A DNA stretch of 64,000 nt from positions 24,540 to 88,539 of the forward strand of contig JAZQOZ010000106.1 of NCBI GenBank assembly GCA_045628085.1, in the 5' to 3' direction. The stretch comes from Firm-04 sp045628085. Lineage in GTDB: Bacteria > Bacillota > Clostridia > Oscillospirales > Ruminococcaceae. Below the pieces are notes generated by a model that did not search any database, was not told where the DNA came from, and saw only the letters and a program-made list of their open reading frames with translations. A program made the translations under genes and the position numbers. Below are positions 25,161-33,483 of the stretch, piece after piece (position 1 is the first letter of the stretch; each line of letters opens with the position of its first letter).

Positions 25161-27560
25161 TCAGATTTTATCAATCAGATGTGCGATATATTTCAGAATG
25201 GTAATGACATCATTGGAATCCAGCGTGCCGCTCCGGTCAGCATCCGCATTGCGCATACCCTGCTCAGACACGGCCGCATCGGGATCCTCTGCAAGCATTC
25301 TTGCAAGCAGTACCGCATCCGAGACATCGACCTCATCGGACAGATTGACATCACCGTACACAATTTCTGCTTTCTCATTCTCTGTGACTGTTGTCGTTTC
25401 AGATGATGCAGGCGTTGTCTGCGCAGTTGTTTCTTTCACGGCCGTTGTCGTGACTGTTGTTGCAGACGCAGTCGTCGTTGTCGCAGTCGTGACTGTCGTT
25501 GTTGCAGAAGGCTTTGTCTCTGCTGTTGAGACTGTACCGGAAAGGCTTGTATCCTTGAGTGTACCGCCGTTCACTGCAAACCAGTTTTTCAGCGATGCGG
25601 TATCCGTTATCAGCTGATAACTGCCTGACGGGATATACGAAAGCGATGCATTTGTATCAAAATCGCCGTATTTGTTATCGCTGGCAACCTTCTGATTTTT
25701 GTCCGTGACCGTGACTGCCTGCATATCACCCTTGCAGCCCGTCAATGTATCATGGAAGCTCTTGATCGCACCGAGCTTGACCTGCTGCGGATTCTTGCAG
25801 CTTTCAAAGAGATTGTATTCCGAGAAAATATACGCATTTGCACGCGGATTCTGGCAGTAGCTTGTCTGTCCTTCAAAGACATTGTTATACATATGAATAT
25901 TCGCCTGACGGGCAAGCGGGCCGCGTGATTCGCATTTATTCCAGTAGTTATGGTGGAACGTGATATTGTACTGCACATTGGAATCCGATGCGCCGACCAG
26001 ATTCGTCTTGTGATATCCCTCATAGTAATTGCAGCTGTTGGTGAAATACATTCCGCGCTTGAAATCGCACGCACCGTCACCGCCTGCCTTATCCGATTCA
26101 GCCGGATTTGCGATCGACGGCGCATAGAATGCGTTATTATGGATCCAGCAGCGCTCAACGGATGCTGTCAGCGAATCTCCGGACTGAACGCCTTCCATGC
26201 CGATACAGTCCTCCGGCACATTCCGGAAGCTGACATTGCGCACTTCAAAGCTCTTGCCGAGTGCCGGATTGCTCTCTGAACAGATAAAGTGCAGTCCCCA
26301 GCCGTTGATGCAGGCATCCGTACCGATTCCCTCGATCGTGATATCCTTTCCGGACTGCATTCTTGCCATAAAACCGTTGTCACCGACCGAACCGCCGAAA
26401 TCCTCGGAATCATACGCAGTCAATCCGGAAGGTGCAGTCACATTGCCGATAATACGAATAACAAGCGGCGTACCGTCCTTGGCGATCTTCTCGATGATTC
26501 CCTGATTGGTATTGGCAGAACCGCCCTTTGAGCTTTTGCCGCCGCCGACATCCTTACCGACTGAATTGAGGATATTGCCGATACCGGAAACGGTCGTACC
26601 GTCCTTTGATTTGACCGTAACAGTATTCTTATTGCTGTCCGTCACATAGAGAACGATCGCATTCTCCTTGAGTGTACCTGCATCGGTATATGCGCCGACA
26701 CCTGCGGTATAATTAAAGTGTGCATAGCCGGAACGATCCTGCGCCCCGACGCTGATCTCCTTGATATCCGCCGCACCCTTTTTCGTTTCGATATGCAGCG
26801 TGTATGTGCCTGCCGGAATGCCGGGGATATCCACACGGACACCCTCTTTTGTATCGCGCACCAGATATGTCAGGTCATCGCCGGAAAGCGAACCGTTCAC
26901 CTTGCCGCTGTAGGAAACCGCCGTCACATCTGCATCCTGTACGCCGGACAATACAGCATAGAGCATCTCATTCCAGCCGCCCGATTTGACAACTTTGAGA
27001 TCGCCGGAAACAGTCTGCGAACCGCTGTACTGCGTGGTCGTTGCGGCCGGCTGTGATGCCTGTGTACCGGCAGTCGTCACGACTGGCACAGTACCATCAC
27101 CCTTGACATCAATATAGAACAGATTGGAACTGCCGCTGCCTTTTGTGATCGAATGGTCGCCTGCACCAAGCGAAACGGTCAATACTGTTTTGCCGGTAAT
27201 ATCATATTTCTGACTGTCCACATAAATCGTTGAACCGTCCTGGATCGCAAGCGTCATTTCGGCATTGCCTGCTGTAGAAAATGTGATGCTGGTCGCGCTC
27301 TCCATTTTCAGGCATTGTGTCAGCGTCATTCCGTTATATGTCGATGTACCCTTTCCGGTTGAGAGATTACCGGTGATCGTAAAGTAATCGCTCTGTGTTC
27401 CCTGCGTCGTGAAATTATGGCTCACTGCGCCGCTGATCGGCGCTGCTGCGGCTGAAAACGCAGCCGGTTCAGCTGCTGATACCTGCGGCAAAGCCGCTGC
27501 GGTGAACCCGATGCAGAGCATCGCTGCCGCCGCCATACTGACTGTCTTTTTCTGATGCAT
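25161..27560 (-). CDS. Secreted dockerin-bearing pectate lyase (PL1-like)
   Basis: Cleaves pectate by beta-elimination as a cellulosome component. It has 799 residues: a signal peptide (1-29, ending VSA), a beta-sandwich of about 100 residues, a short Thr/Gln linker, and a second beta-rich domain (about 180-285). The parallel beta-helix lyase domain lies at about 290-655, with ITIEGIGTDACINGWGLHFI, RNVSFRNVPEDCIGMEG, ITFHHNYWNKCESRGPLARQ and IHMYNNVFEG. A Thr-rich linker (about 665-730) and a type I dockerin (GDVNLSDEVDVSDAVLLARM, ADADRSGTLDSNDVITILKY) follow. FHHNYW and SRGPLAR are typical pectate lyase C/PL1 motifs. AGGAGG lies 12 nt upstream of the ATG, a little far. The dockerin is of the same class as that of the adaptor at 11924. 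Confidence 0.9.
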   Translation of the reverse strand: MHQKKTVSMAAAAMLCIGFTAAALPQVSAAEPAAFSAAAAPISGAVSHNFTTQGTQSDYFTITGNLSTGKGTSTYNGMTLTQCLKMESATSITFSTAGNAEMTLAIQDGSTIYVDSQKYDITGKTVLTVSLGAGDHSITKGSGSSNLFYIDVKGDGTVPVVTTAGTQASQPAATTTQYSGSQTVSGDLKVVKSGGWNEMLYAVLSGVQDADVTAVSYSGKVNGSLSGDDLTYLVRDTKEGVRVDIPGIPAGTYTLHIETKKGAADIKEISVGAQDRSGYAHFNYTAGVGAYTDAGTLKENAIVLYVTDSNKNTVTVKSKDGTTVSGIGNILNSVGKDVGGGKSSKGGSANTNQGIIEKIAKDGTPLVIRIIGNVTAPSGLTAYDSEDFGGSVGDNGFMARMQSGKDITIEGIGTDACINGWGLHFICSESNPALGKSFEVRNVSFRNVPEDCIGMEGVQSGDSLTASVERCWIHNNAFYAPSIANPAESDKAGGDGACDFKRGMYFTNSCNYYEGYHKTNLVGASDSNVQYNITFHHNYWNKCESRGPLARQANIHMYNNVFEGQTSYCQNPRANAYIFSEYNLFESCKNPQQVKLGAIKSFHDTLTGCKGDMQAVTVTDKNQKVASDNKYGDFDTNASLSYIPSGSYQLITDTASLKNWFAVNGGTLKDTSLSGTVSTAETKPSATTTVTTATTTTASATTVTTTAVKETTAQTTPASSETTTVTENEKAEIVYGDVNLSDEVDVSDAVLLARMLAEDPDAAVSEQGMRNADADRSGTLDSNDVITILKYIAHLIDKI

Positions 27561-27723
27561 GATCCTTTTATCCTCCTAAAAATCACAAAAACTGATATAT
27601 TTTTTTCCATAACCGATCTTTGCAGTTATGTTTATTTAGAACCTTCCGACTGGGCTGCCGACAGAGCTGCTCGGGGGATGCACAGCCTGCCTGCACAGTC
27701 CGGTGAATCCGGTTTCCTTATAT

Positions 27724-27752
27724 ATCATACTGCATTCCTCTGCTTTTTTCAA
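27724..27752 (-). promoter_or_regulatory. Promoter of the pectate lyase gene with a structured leader
   Basis: TTGAAA and TATGAT are 17 nt apart on the minus strand. The leader of about 155 nt (27561-27716) is GC-rich and can form several hairpins (for example CCGGATTCACCGG). I do not recognise a riboswitch class in it. Confidence 0.55.
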
Positions 27753-27800
27753 TGATTTATCATAACGAACAACTGCTCAATTATCAGCCGATATACAAAA

Positions 27801-27832
27801 AACAGCACACAGTCTTTCGGCCGTGTGCTGTT
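27801..27832 (-). terminator. Intrinsic terminator after the DUF4190 gene
   Basis: Ten-base perfect arms, AACAGCACAC and GTGTGCTGTT, are followed on the minus strand by TTTTTTGTAT. Confidence 0.8.
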
Positions 27833-27855
27833 CTCCTGATTTAATTTGTCTGCGC

Positions 27856-28455
27856 TCAGGCAGGGATCATAACACCCATATCGGGATCGATCTTGACTGC
27901 GCTCTCCGAATCGCTGACCGTTGCAGCCAGACCGGGATTTGTCAGAGCACCGGCTTTGTACTGCTGCAGCAGAGCATCCATGATATCTTTGAATGTGATA
28001 CCATACTTATCCAAGATCTCTGTATACGGAGATTCCGTATACTTTTCGAGGAATTCCGGAATCGTACCGTCTTCTTCATAAGCAGGGAATATTTCATCCT
28101 GTTCTGAAAGGATACGGGTATAGTCGGTCACGATCTCCTCAGAATACGGCAGGATCTCGCGGAGCGAGAATGCGACGCCGACGATCACAAGCAGGCTCAG
28201 GACCGCTGTGATAATACCGGTCACTGCAAGGCCTGTTCCGTCCTGATGCTTGCACAGTGCAACGATACCGAAAATGATCGCAAGCGGTGCGGTGATAATA
28301 TTCAGACCGCAGCAGCAAAGAAAGAGAATACTCAGGATACCGAGCACCAGAGAAGCGATCGAAAGACCTTTCTTGCGCTTCGGCTGCTGCGGCACGGTTA
28401 CATTGACGCCCTCATAGCCATTTGTGGGCTGATTCTGAAAATTGTTTTCTTCCAT
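27856..28455 (-). CDS. DUF4190-type membrane protein
   Basis: A 199-residue membrane protein of unknown role. A polar N-terminus with Gln/Asn/Pro (1-30) is followed by two membrane hairpins (about 31-102; LSIASLVLGILSILFLCCCG, APLAIIFGIVALCKH, LAVTGIITAVLSLLVIVGVA), the DUF4190 pattern. An acidic extracytoplasmic tail of about 95 residues completes it. AAGGAG precedes the ATG. It is last in the run carboxyltransferase-metA-DUF4190, 27 nt after metA, and ends in a strong terminator. Nothing links it to methionine synthesis except position. Confidence 0.72.
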   Translation of the reverse strand: MEENNFQNQPTNGYEGVNVTVPQQPKRKKGLSIASLVLGILSILFLCCCGLNIITAPLAIIFGIVALCKHQDGTGLAVTGIITAVLSLLVIVGVAFSLREILPYSEEIVTDYTRILSEQDEIFPAYEEDGTIPEFLEKYTESPYTEILDKYGITFKDIMDALLQQYKAGALTNPGLAATVSDSESAVKIDPDMGVMIPA

Positions 28456-28482
28456 AATAAATACTCCTTTGTCAAAATGTCC

Positions 28483-29430
28483 TCAGACATCCATTTCCCA
28501 GTTCCAGTTACGCAGCGGCAGTTCACCGAGATCAAACGGTGTCCGCTGATAAACACAATAATTCAGCCAGTTTGAAAACATTAGATTTGCATGACAGCGC
28601 CACGAAAAATGCGGCAGTTCCGCCGGATCGTTATGCGGAAAATAGTTGAACGGCATTTCAATATCCAGTCCTTTTTCACGATCGCGGAAATATTCTGCGG
28701 CAAGTGTATTGCGGTCATATTCGGAATGTCCGGTGATAAAATACTGTCTGCCGTTGCGGTTTGCAACGATATGTACGCCGGAAATATCCGAGCTTGTCAG
28801 AACCACCAGTTCCTTCACCTTTTCAATATCTTCCCTGCGCACTTCGGTATGACGCGAATGCGGTACATCGAATACATCATCAAATCCGCGCAGCAGCAGA
28901 GAATTGCTTACCTCTGCGCGATGCGGAAAGATACCGAACATTTTTTGGGGGAGCTGATATTTCGGCACACCGAAATGATAATACAGACCTGCCTGTGCGC
29001 CCCAGCAAATATGCATCGTGCTGAAAACATGGGTTTTCGACCATGCCATCAGCTCGCAGATCTCCTGCCAGTAGTCAACCTCCTCAAAGGGAAGCTGCTC
29101 GACCGGTGCGCCGGTGATGATCATGCCGTCAAAGAACTGACCGCGGATCTCATTCAGCGTGGTATAGAAGGCATCCATGTGGCTCTGCGAGGTGTTTTTG
29201 GAAATATGCGACTCCATGCGCAGCAGCGAAATATCGACCTGAATCGGCGTATTGCTGAGCAAGCGCAGAAGCTGCAATTCCGTTTCGAGCTTCTTCGGCA
29301 TGATATTCAGCACCAGAATACGCAGCGGACGGATATCCTGATGCGCGGCGCGGTCAATATCCATGACAAAGATATGCTCATTCAGAAGCGCCTGATAAGC
29401 AGGCAGCTCCGGTGAAATACAAATCGGCAA
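28483..29430 (-). CDS. metA: Homoserine O-acetyltransferase (MetA family)
   Basis: The first committed step of methionine synthesis, acylating homoserine. Of 315 residues, the catalytic Cys is C142 (HICWGAQAGLYYHFGVP), with the His/Glu pair in the SRHTEVRREDIEKV and GHSEYDR regions. Residue 111 is Glu (ITGAPVEQLPFEEVDYW). In this family Glu111 goes with acetyl-CoA and Gly111 with succinyl-CoA, so an acetyltransferase is predicted despite the family name. The start codon is TTG at 29430, with AAAGGAG 9 nt upstream; no ATG fits. It lies 90 nt after the pyruvate-type carboxyltransferase gene. The gap has two small hairpins, one of which (CCCCC/GGGGG) ends at the ribosome binding site. Confidence 0.92.
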   Translation of the reverse strand: MPICISPELPAYQALLNEHIFVMDIDRAAHQDIRPLRILVLNIMPKKLETELQLLRLLSNTPIQVDISLLRMESHISKNTSQSHMDAFYTTLNEIRGQFFDGMIITGAPVEQLPFEEVDYWQEICELMAWSKTHVFSTMHICWGAQAGLYYHFGVPKYQLPQKMFGIFPHRAEVSNSLLLRGFDDVFDVPHSRHTEVRREDIEKVKELVVLTSSDISGVHIVANRNGRQYFITGHSEYDRNTLAAEYFRDREKGLDIEMPFNYFPHNDPAELPHFSWRCHANLMFSNWLNYCVYQRTPFDLGELPLRNWNWEMDV

Positions 29431-29520
29431 GGGAAACTGCTCCTTTCTCCCCCGCAGTCAAATGGGGGAATGACCGCCGCATTCAGCAGCGGTCGCCCGA
29501 AGCATTTTCATTGCAGGGAT

Positions 29521-30918
29521 TTATACGGGATGGATCTGCTTTTCAGCATTCCCGTGAACGCCGTCCAGACAGAACATCTGATCGCGGCGCTTTTCAAAGA
29601 ACTTCACCGCAACCTGACCGAACTGTGCATAGGAGAGAACGTCCTCATCCTGTGTTGTCCACTCTGCACATTCTTCACGCAGCTTATCCAGCTCCGGTTC
29701 GAGCAGGTCTGCCGGACGGCAGGTGATCGGCTCTGCTCCTTTGAGGATCATCTTCTGGAATTCCGGATCGATCGGCAGCGGTGTTTTGCCGTATTCGCCG
29801 CGAACCATTGCACGGAACTCCTTTGTGACCATCTTGTAGCGCTCGCCGCTGATGATATTGAACACAGCCTGTGTACCGACGATCTGAGAGGTCGGGGTAA
29901 CAAGCGGCGGGAAGCCTGCATCCTTACGGACACGCGGTACTTCTTCCAGAACAGCCGTGAGCTGATCTTCCTTGCCTGCCTGTTTGAGCTGCGAAAGCAG
30001 ATTCGAGAGCATACCGCCCGGAACCTGATAGATCAGCGTCTTTGCATCGGCAGCAAGCATCTTCGGATCAAGCAGACCGGATTTGATATACTTTTCACGC
30101 AGTTCCATGAAGAACGGACGCAGTGAACTCAGCTTGACAAGGTCAAGACCGGTATCATATTCTGTTCCGGCAAATGCAGCGACCATAGATTCTGTCGGTG
30201 CATGGGATGTTCCGAGTGCCAGCGGGCTCATTGAAGTATCAATGACATCAACGCCGGCCTCAGCAGCCTTGATCAGGCACATGGAAGCCAGACCGGAAGT
30301 ATAATGCGTATGCAGCTGGATCGGCAGGTTTGTCGCCTTTTTCAGTGCCTTGACGAGCGATTCTGCACGATACGGTGTCAGCAGCGCTGCCATATCCTTG
30401 ATACAGATGGAATCTGCGCCTGCATTTTCGATCTGCTTTGCATACTTGACATAGTATTCATCGGTGAATACATCGCCGGTCGTAAAGCTCATTGCGACCT
30501 GCGTATGTGCGCCCTCTTTTTTCGCCGCATTGATCGCGGTTTCGAGGTTGCGGATATCATTCAGTGCATCAAAAATACGAATGACATCAATACCGTTTGC
30601 AATGGACTTCTGTACGAAATATTCGACTACATCATCTGCATAATGACGGTAGCCGAGCATATTCTGTCCGCGGAACAGCATTTGCAGCGGTGTTTTCGGC
30701 ATATTCCGCTTCAGGGTACGCAGTCTTTCCCACGGATCTTCATTGAGGAAGCGCAGGCAGGAATCAAATGTCGCGCCGCCCCAGCATTCGATCGAACGGA
30801 AGCCGACCTGATCCAGTTCCGGCAGGATCGGCAGCATCTCGTCCGTTGTCATACGTGTTGCGATCAAAGACTGATGCGCGTCACGCAGTACGGTTTCTGT
30901 AATTCCAATTTTCGCCAT
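29521..30918 (-). CDS. Pyruvate/oxaloacetate carboxyltransferase subunit (OadA/5S-like)
   Basis: A TIM-barrel carboxyltransferase that moves CO2 between oxaloacetate/pyruvate and carboxybiotin, 465 residues. Seen are ETVLRDAHQSLIATRM (metal-binding Asp), IRIFDALNDIRNLETA, the lysine in ICIKDMAALLTP, and the metal-ligand histidines in LHTHYTSGLA. The C-terminal conserved domain is about 300-460. The biotin domain present in full-length OadA is absent and is encoded instead by the gene just upstream. It sits in the order acyl-CoA carboxyltransferase, biotin carrier, this subunit, matching the 12S/1.3S/5S parts of a transcarboxylase. No membrane beta subunit for a sodium pump is seen nearby. Confidence 0.9.
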   Translation of the reverse strand: MAKIGITETVLRDAHQSLIATRMTTDEMLPILPELDQVGFRSIECWGGATFDSCLRFLNEDPWERLRTLKRNMPKTPLQMLFRGQNMLGYRHYADDVVEYFVQKSIANGIDVIRIFDALNDIRNLETAINAAKKEGAHTQVAMSFTTGDVFTDEYYVKYAKQIENAGADSICIKDMAALLTPYRAESLVKALKKATNLPIQLHTHYTSGLASMCLIKAAEAGVDVIDTSMSPLALGTSHAPTESMVAAFAGTEYDTGLDLVKLSSLRPFFMELREKYIKSGLLDPKMLAADAKTLIYQVPGGMLSNLLSQLKQAGKEDQLTAVLEEVPRVRKDAGFPPLVTPTSQIVGTQAVFNIISGERYKMVTKEFRAMVRGEYGKTPLPIDPEFQKMILKGAEPITCRPADLLEPELDKLREECAEWTTQDEDVLSYAQFGQVAVKFFEKRRDQMFCLDGVHGNAEKQIHPV

Positions 30919-30936
30919 ATTCGATCACACTTTCTG

Positions 30937-31323
30937 TCAGCCGATAACGGCGAGCGCATCGCCCGGATTGACGCTGCTGCCCTTTGTCGTATTGACTGCG
31001 AGGATCGTGCCGTCCTCCGGTGCAACGATATCGTTCTCCATCTTCATTGCCTCAAGGACAAAGAGAACCTGACCTCTTGAAACGGTGTCGCCTGCCTTGC
31101 ACTTCACATCAAGGATAGTGCCGGGCATCGGAGCGGAAACCGGTGTGCCGTCTGCCGCAGAAGCAGCCGGTGCTGCCGCCGGAGCAGGAGCCGGTGCTGC
31201 TGCAGCCGGTGCGGGTGCTGCTGCCGGAGCAGGTGCGGCAGCCGGAGCTGCGCCTGCGCCGAGTTCCTCGACAACGACATCATACTGCTTATTATTCACG
31301 GTTACACGAAACTGCTTGCTCAT
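30937..31323 (-). CDS. Biotin carboxyl carrier protein
   Basis: A small carrier, 128 residues. A 20-residue N-terminal beta segment (QFRVTVNNKQYDVVVEELG) is followed by an Ala/Pro-rich flexible linker (about 22-57) and a biotinyl domain (about 58-128). The biotinylation site is K94 in VLEAMKMEND. AGGAGG precedes the ATG. It is placed between the two carboxyltransferase genes and probably shuttles carboxybiotin between them. The linker DNA is a run of GCT/GCC/CCG codons and may be unstable in length. Confidence 0.93.
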   Translation of the reverse strand: MSKQFRVTVNNKQYDVVVEELGAGAAPAAAPAPAAAPAPAAAAPAPAPAAAPAASAADGTPVSAPMPGTILDVKCKAGDTVSRGQVLFVLEAMKMENDIVAPEDGTILAVNTTKGSSVNPGDALAVIG

Positions 31324-31378
31324 GAGTTCATCCTCCTGATTTTATATTACAGTAAAATAGACACGCTCTGACCGTTGA

Positions 31379-32719
31379 TCAGAACGGGATATTGCTGTGC
31401 TTCTTCGGCATATTGGAAACGCGCTTGCCTTCGAGCATATCAAGTGCATCCACAACAGCCTGACGGGTTTCGCCGGCGGCGATCACGGCATCGACTGCAC
31501 CGATCTGTGCTGCTTTTTCGGCAGATGCCAGTGTACGCTTATATTCATTTGCAAGCTCAGTGCGCTTTGCATTTACATCGGCAGCGCCCTTGAGCTTATC
31601 ATGCCACAGGAATTCGACAGCCGCTTCCGGACGCATCGGTGCGATCGCGGCATCCTTCCATGCGATGACGTAATCACTGCCTGCACCTCTGCCTGCGATC
31701 GCGGAGAATGCAGCGCCGCAGGCTTCTCCTGCGATCAATGCGATCTTGACGGTCGTTGCCTCGGCATAAGCGCCGCAAAGCTGCGTCATGGCACGAAGCG
31801 AACCGTTTCTCGCAGCATCGGTATCGGCTGCAAAACCAATCGTATCCAGCACTGTCAGCACCGGAATGGAGAACGCATCGCAGGTGCGGACAAAGCGTGC
31901 CATTTTTGCGGAATCATCAACAGTCAGCGCATCTGCGGAAGCGCAGGTCGTAATGATGCCAACTGCCTGACCGCGAACGGTTGCCAGAGCAGTTTCAACA
32001 GAGCTGCCGAATGCGGTATAAAGCGGCAGGATTGAGCCTGCATCGGCAATACCGCTGAGCAGCGTATCTTTTGTGCAGGCGGTTTCCGGCTCATCAAACT
32101 CTGCGACCGGCGCACCTGCGAGATTATTTTCCGGAAGTTTCCGGAGCAGGGATTTGACCTGTTCTGCGGCATCTGCATCATCCTTGCAGACAGCTGCAAC
32201 GATACCTGCCTTTGCGGCAGTCTCCGGCTTTGCGGCATCCGTCCCGAAGGGCGGTGTCAGATAAAGCTCTGCGGATTCGACTGCGATCACAAAATCCGCT
32301 TCGGCAGCGAGCAGAGCCGCACTGCCTGCGCAGACACCCGCGATCACGGAGATCTGCGGTACAACGCCGGACAGTTTTGCGGCGCAGGCGATCAGCTTGC
32401 CGTAAGCCGTCAGGGAATCGGCAGTACCGTCCACATAAACGCCGTTGGAATCATAAATGCCGACGATCGGCGTACCGGTCTTTGCGGCGAGGGAATACAG
32501 CCGCTTGATCTTTCCGGCAGTATTCTTGCCCATTACGCCGTCATTGACATCCGATGCCTGAGCAAACGCGCAGACAGCCTGTCCATCGACATAGCCGTGT
32601 GCGCAGATGACCGCTGCCGGTGCATCCTTTTCGTTTCGCAGCGCATCCAGCTCGGTGAACACACCGCCGTCAAACAGCGCACTCAGACGTTCTCTTGCTA
32701 TTGTTCCGATTTTATCCAT
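31379..32719 (-). CDS. Acyl-CoA carboxyltransferase subunit (MmdA/12S-like)
   Basis: A crotonase-fold carboxyltransferase acting on an acyl-CoA such as propionyl-/methylmalonyl-CoA, 446 residues, somewhat shorter than the usual 500-520. The N-half has IARERLSALFDGGVFTELDA, then GKNTAGKIKRLYSLAAKTGT, where the CoA-binding helix lies. The C-half has SIPVLTVLDTIGFAADTDA, VKIALIAGEACGAAFSAIAG and YVIAWKDAAIAPMRPEAAVE. The usual GGAR and GPC loops around the N-half oxyanion hole look reduced (VYVDGTADSL, VCAGSAALL), so the substrate may differ. The ATG at 32719 starts the family sequence. The open frame upstream contains the promoter and is not coding. It is first in the operon. Confidence 0.82.
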   Translation of the reverse strand: MDKIGTIARERLSALFDGGVFTELDALRNEKDAPAAVICAHGYVDGQAVCAFAQASDVNDGVMGKNTAGKIKRLYSLAAKTGTPIVGIYDSNGVYVDGTADSLTAYGKLIACAAKLSGVVPQISVIAGVCAGSAALLAAEADFVIAVESAELYLTPPFGTDAAKPETAAKAGIVAAVCKDDADAAEQVKSLLRKLPENNLAGAPVAEFDEPETACTKDTLLSGIADAGSILPLYTAFGSSVETALATVRGQAVGIITTCASADALTVDDSAKMARFVRTCDAFSIPVLTVLDTIGFAADTDAARNGSLRAMTQLCGAYAEATTVKIALIAGEACGAAFSAIAGRGAGSDYVIAWKDAAIAPMRPEAAVEFLWHDKLKGAADVNAKRTELANEYKRTLASAEKAAQIGAVDAVIAAGETRQAVVDALDMLEGKRVSNMPKKHSNIPF

Positions 32720-32780
32720 AAAAACGTACGCATCCTTTCGTGGTTCCGTTATCAGTCCATACTGGAATCCATACTGTTTA

Positions 32781-32809
32781 ATTATACCATATATCCCCAT
32801 AAAAAGCAA
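32781..32809 (-). promoter_or_regulatory. Promoter of the carboxyltransferase operon
   Basis: TTGCTT and a perfect TATAAT are 17 nt apart on the minus strand, about 60 nt upstream of the first gene. Confidence 0.6.
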
Positions 32810-32917
32810 GCCTAATTTCCTGCCGCGGCGCAATAAATTTTCAGTGAATCTGCATCATTCCGGCAGAAAGAATCATCCTGACAGAAACCGCGCCGCCTGC
32901 GATGCAGTTGATTTCTG

Positions 32918-32946
32918 TTGACATTGCAGATGAATCATGCTATAAT
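32918..32946 (+). promoter_or_regulatory. Perfect sigma-A promoter of the GNAT gene
   Basis: TTGACA and TATAAT, both exact consensus, are separated by 17 nt and lie about 43 nt before the start codon. Confidence 0.8.
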
Positions 32947-32988
32947 AACGGCAAATATATTCTGCGGCATCATCGGGGAGGTATGCGC

Positions 32989-33426
32989 ATGATAATCAGA
33001 GAAATTACGGAAAATGATTTTGACGGTCTGATGCGGCTTTATATGCAGCTTCATGACAATCCTTTTCCGGAAAAGGACGAACGTGTACTTGATATCTGGA
33101 ACAGTATTCTGAATGACGCAAACCATCATATCATCATTGCAGAAGAAAACGGTATGCCGGTATCTTCCTGTGTCTGTGTGATCATCCCGAACCTGACACG
33201 CGGACAGCGTCCATACGCTTTTATTGAAAATGTCATTACCGATCAGCATTACAGAAAAAAGGGATATGCAACGGCTTGTCTGAATTATGCAAGGGAAATC
33301 GCAAAGCAGGCGGACTGCTATAAAATGATGCTGCTGACCGGCTCAAAAGAAAAAGCAATACTCGATTTCTATGAACAGGCAGGATATAATCAGAATGACA
33401 AAACTGCTTTTATTCAATGGCTGTGA
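32989..33426 (+). CDS. GNAT family N-acetyltransferase
   Basis: Transfers an acetyl group from acetyl-CoA to an unknown amine. The 145 residues cover one GNAT domain: IREITENDFDGLMRLYMQLH at the start, the beta-4/5 strands IIIAEENGMPVSSCVCVII, the acetyl-CoA loop HYRKKGYATACLNYAREIAK (the Q/RxxGxG/A type), and the C-terminal KAILDFYEQAGYNQNDKTAF. The ATG at 32989 is selected because GGGGAGG lies 7 nt upstream. An ATG two codons earlier is too close. It has its own consensus promoter and terminator, so it is a single-gene unit. Confidence 0.88.
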   Translation: MIIREITENDFDGLMRLYMQLHDNPFPEKDERVLDIWNSILNDANHHIIIAEENGMPVSSCVCVIIPNLTRGQRPYAFIENVITDQHYRKKGYATACLNYAREIAKQADCYKMMLLTGSKEKAILDFYEQAGYNQNDKTAFIQWL

Positions 33427-33441
33427 TGAAAACAAAAAATG

Positions 33442-33476
33442 ATGCCCCGATGCGATCCGTATTTGCATCGGGGCAT
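33442..33476. terminator. Bidirectional terminator after the GNAT gene
   Basis: Twelve-base perfect arms, ATGCCCCGATGC and GCATCGGGGCAT, have an A-run before and TTT after. They serve the GNAT gene and the convergent gene ending at 33484. Confidence 0.85.
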
Positions 33477-33483
33477 TTCATAA

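Noticed and set aside
27561..27716. Cobalamin-riboswitch-like pieces (CCGGTGAATCCGG) before the pectate lyase
   Set aside because: They lie on the wrong strand, and the other conserved parts of that riboswitch are missing.
31085..31339. An alanine/glycine-rich plus-strand frame over the biotin carrier gene
   Set aside because: It is the complement of the Ala/Pro linker of the biotin carrier.
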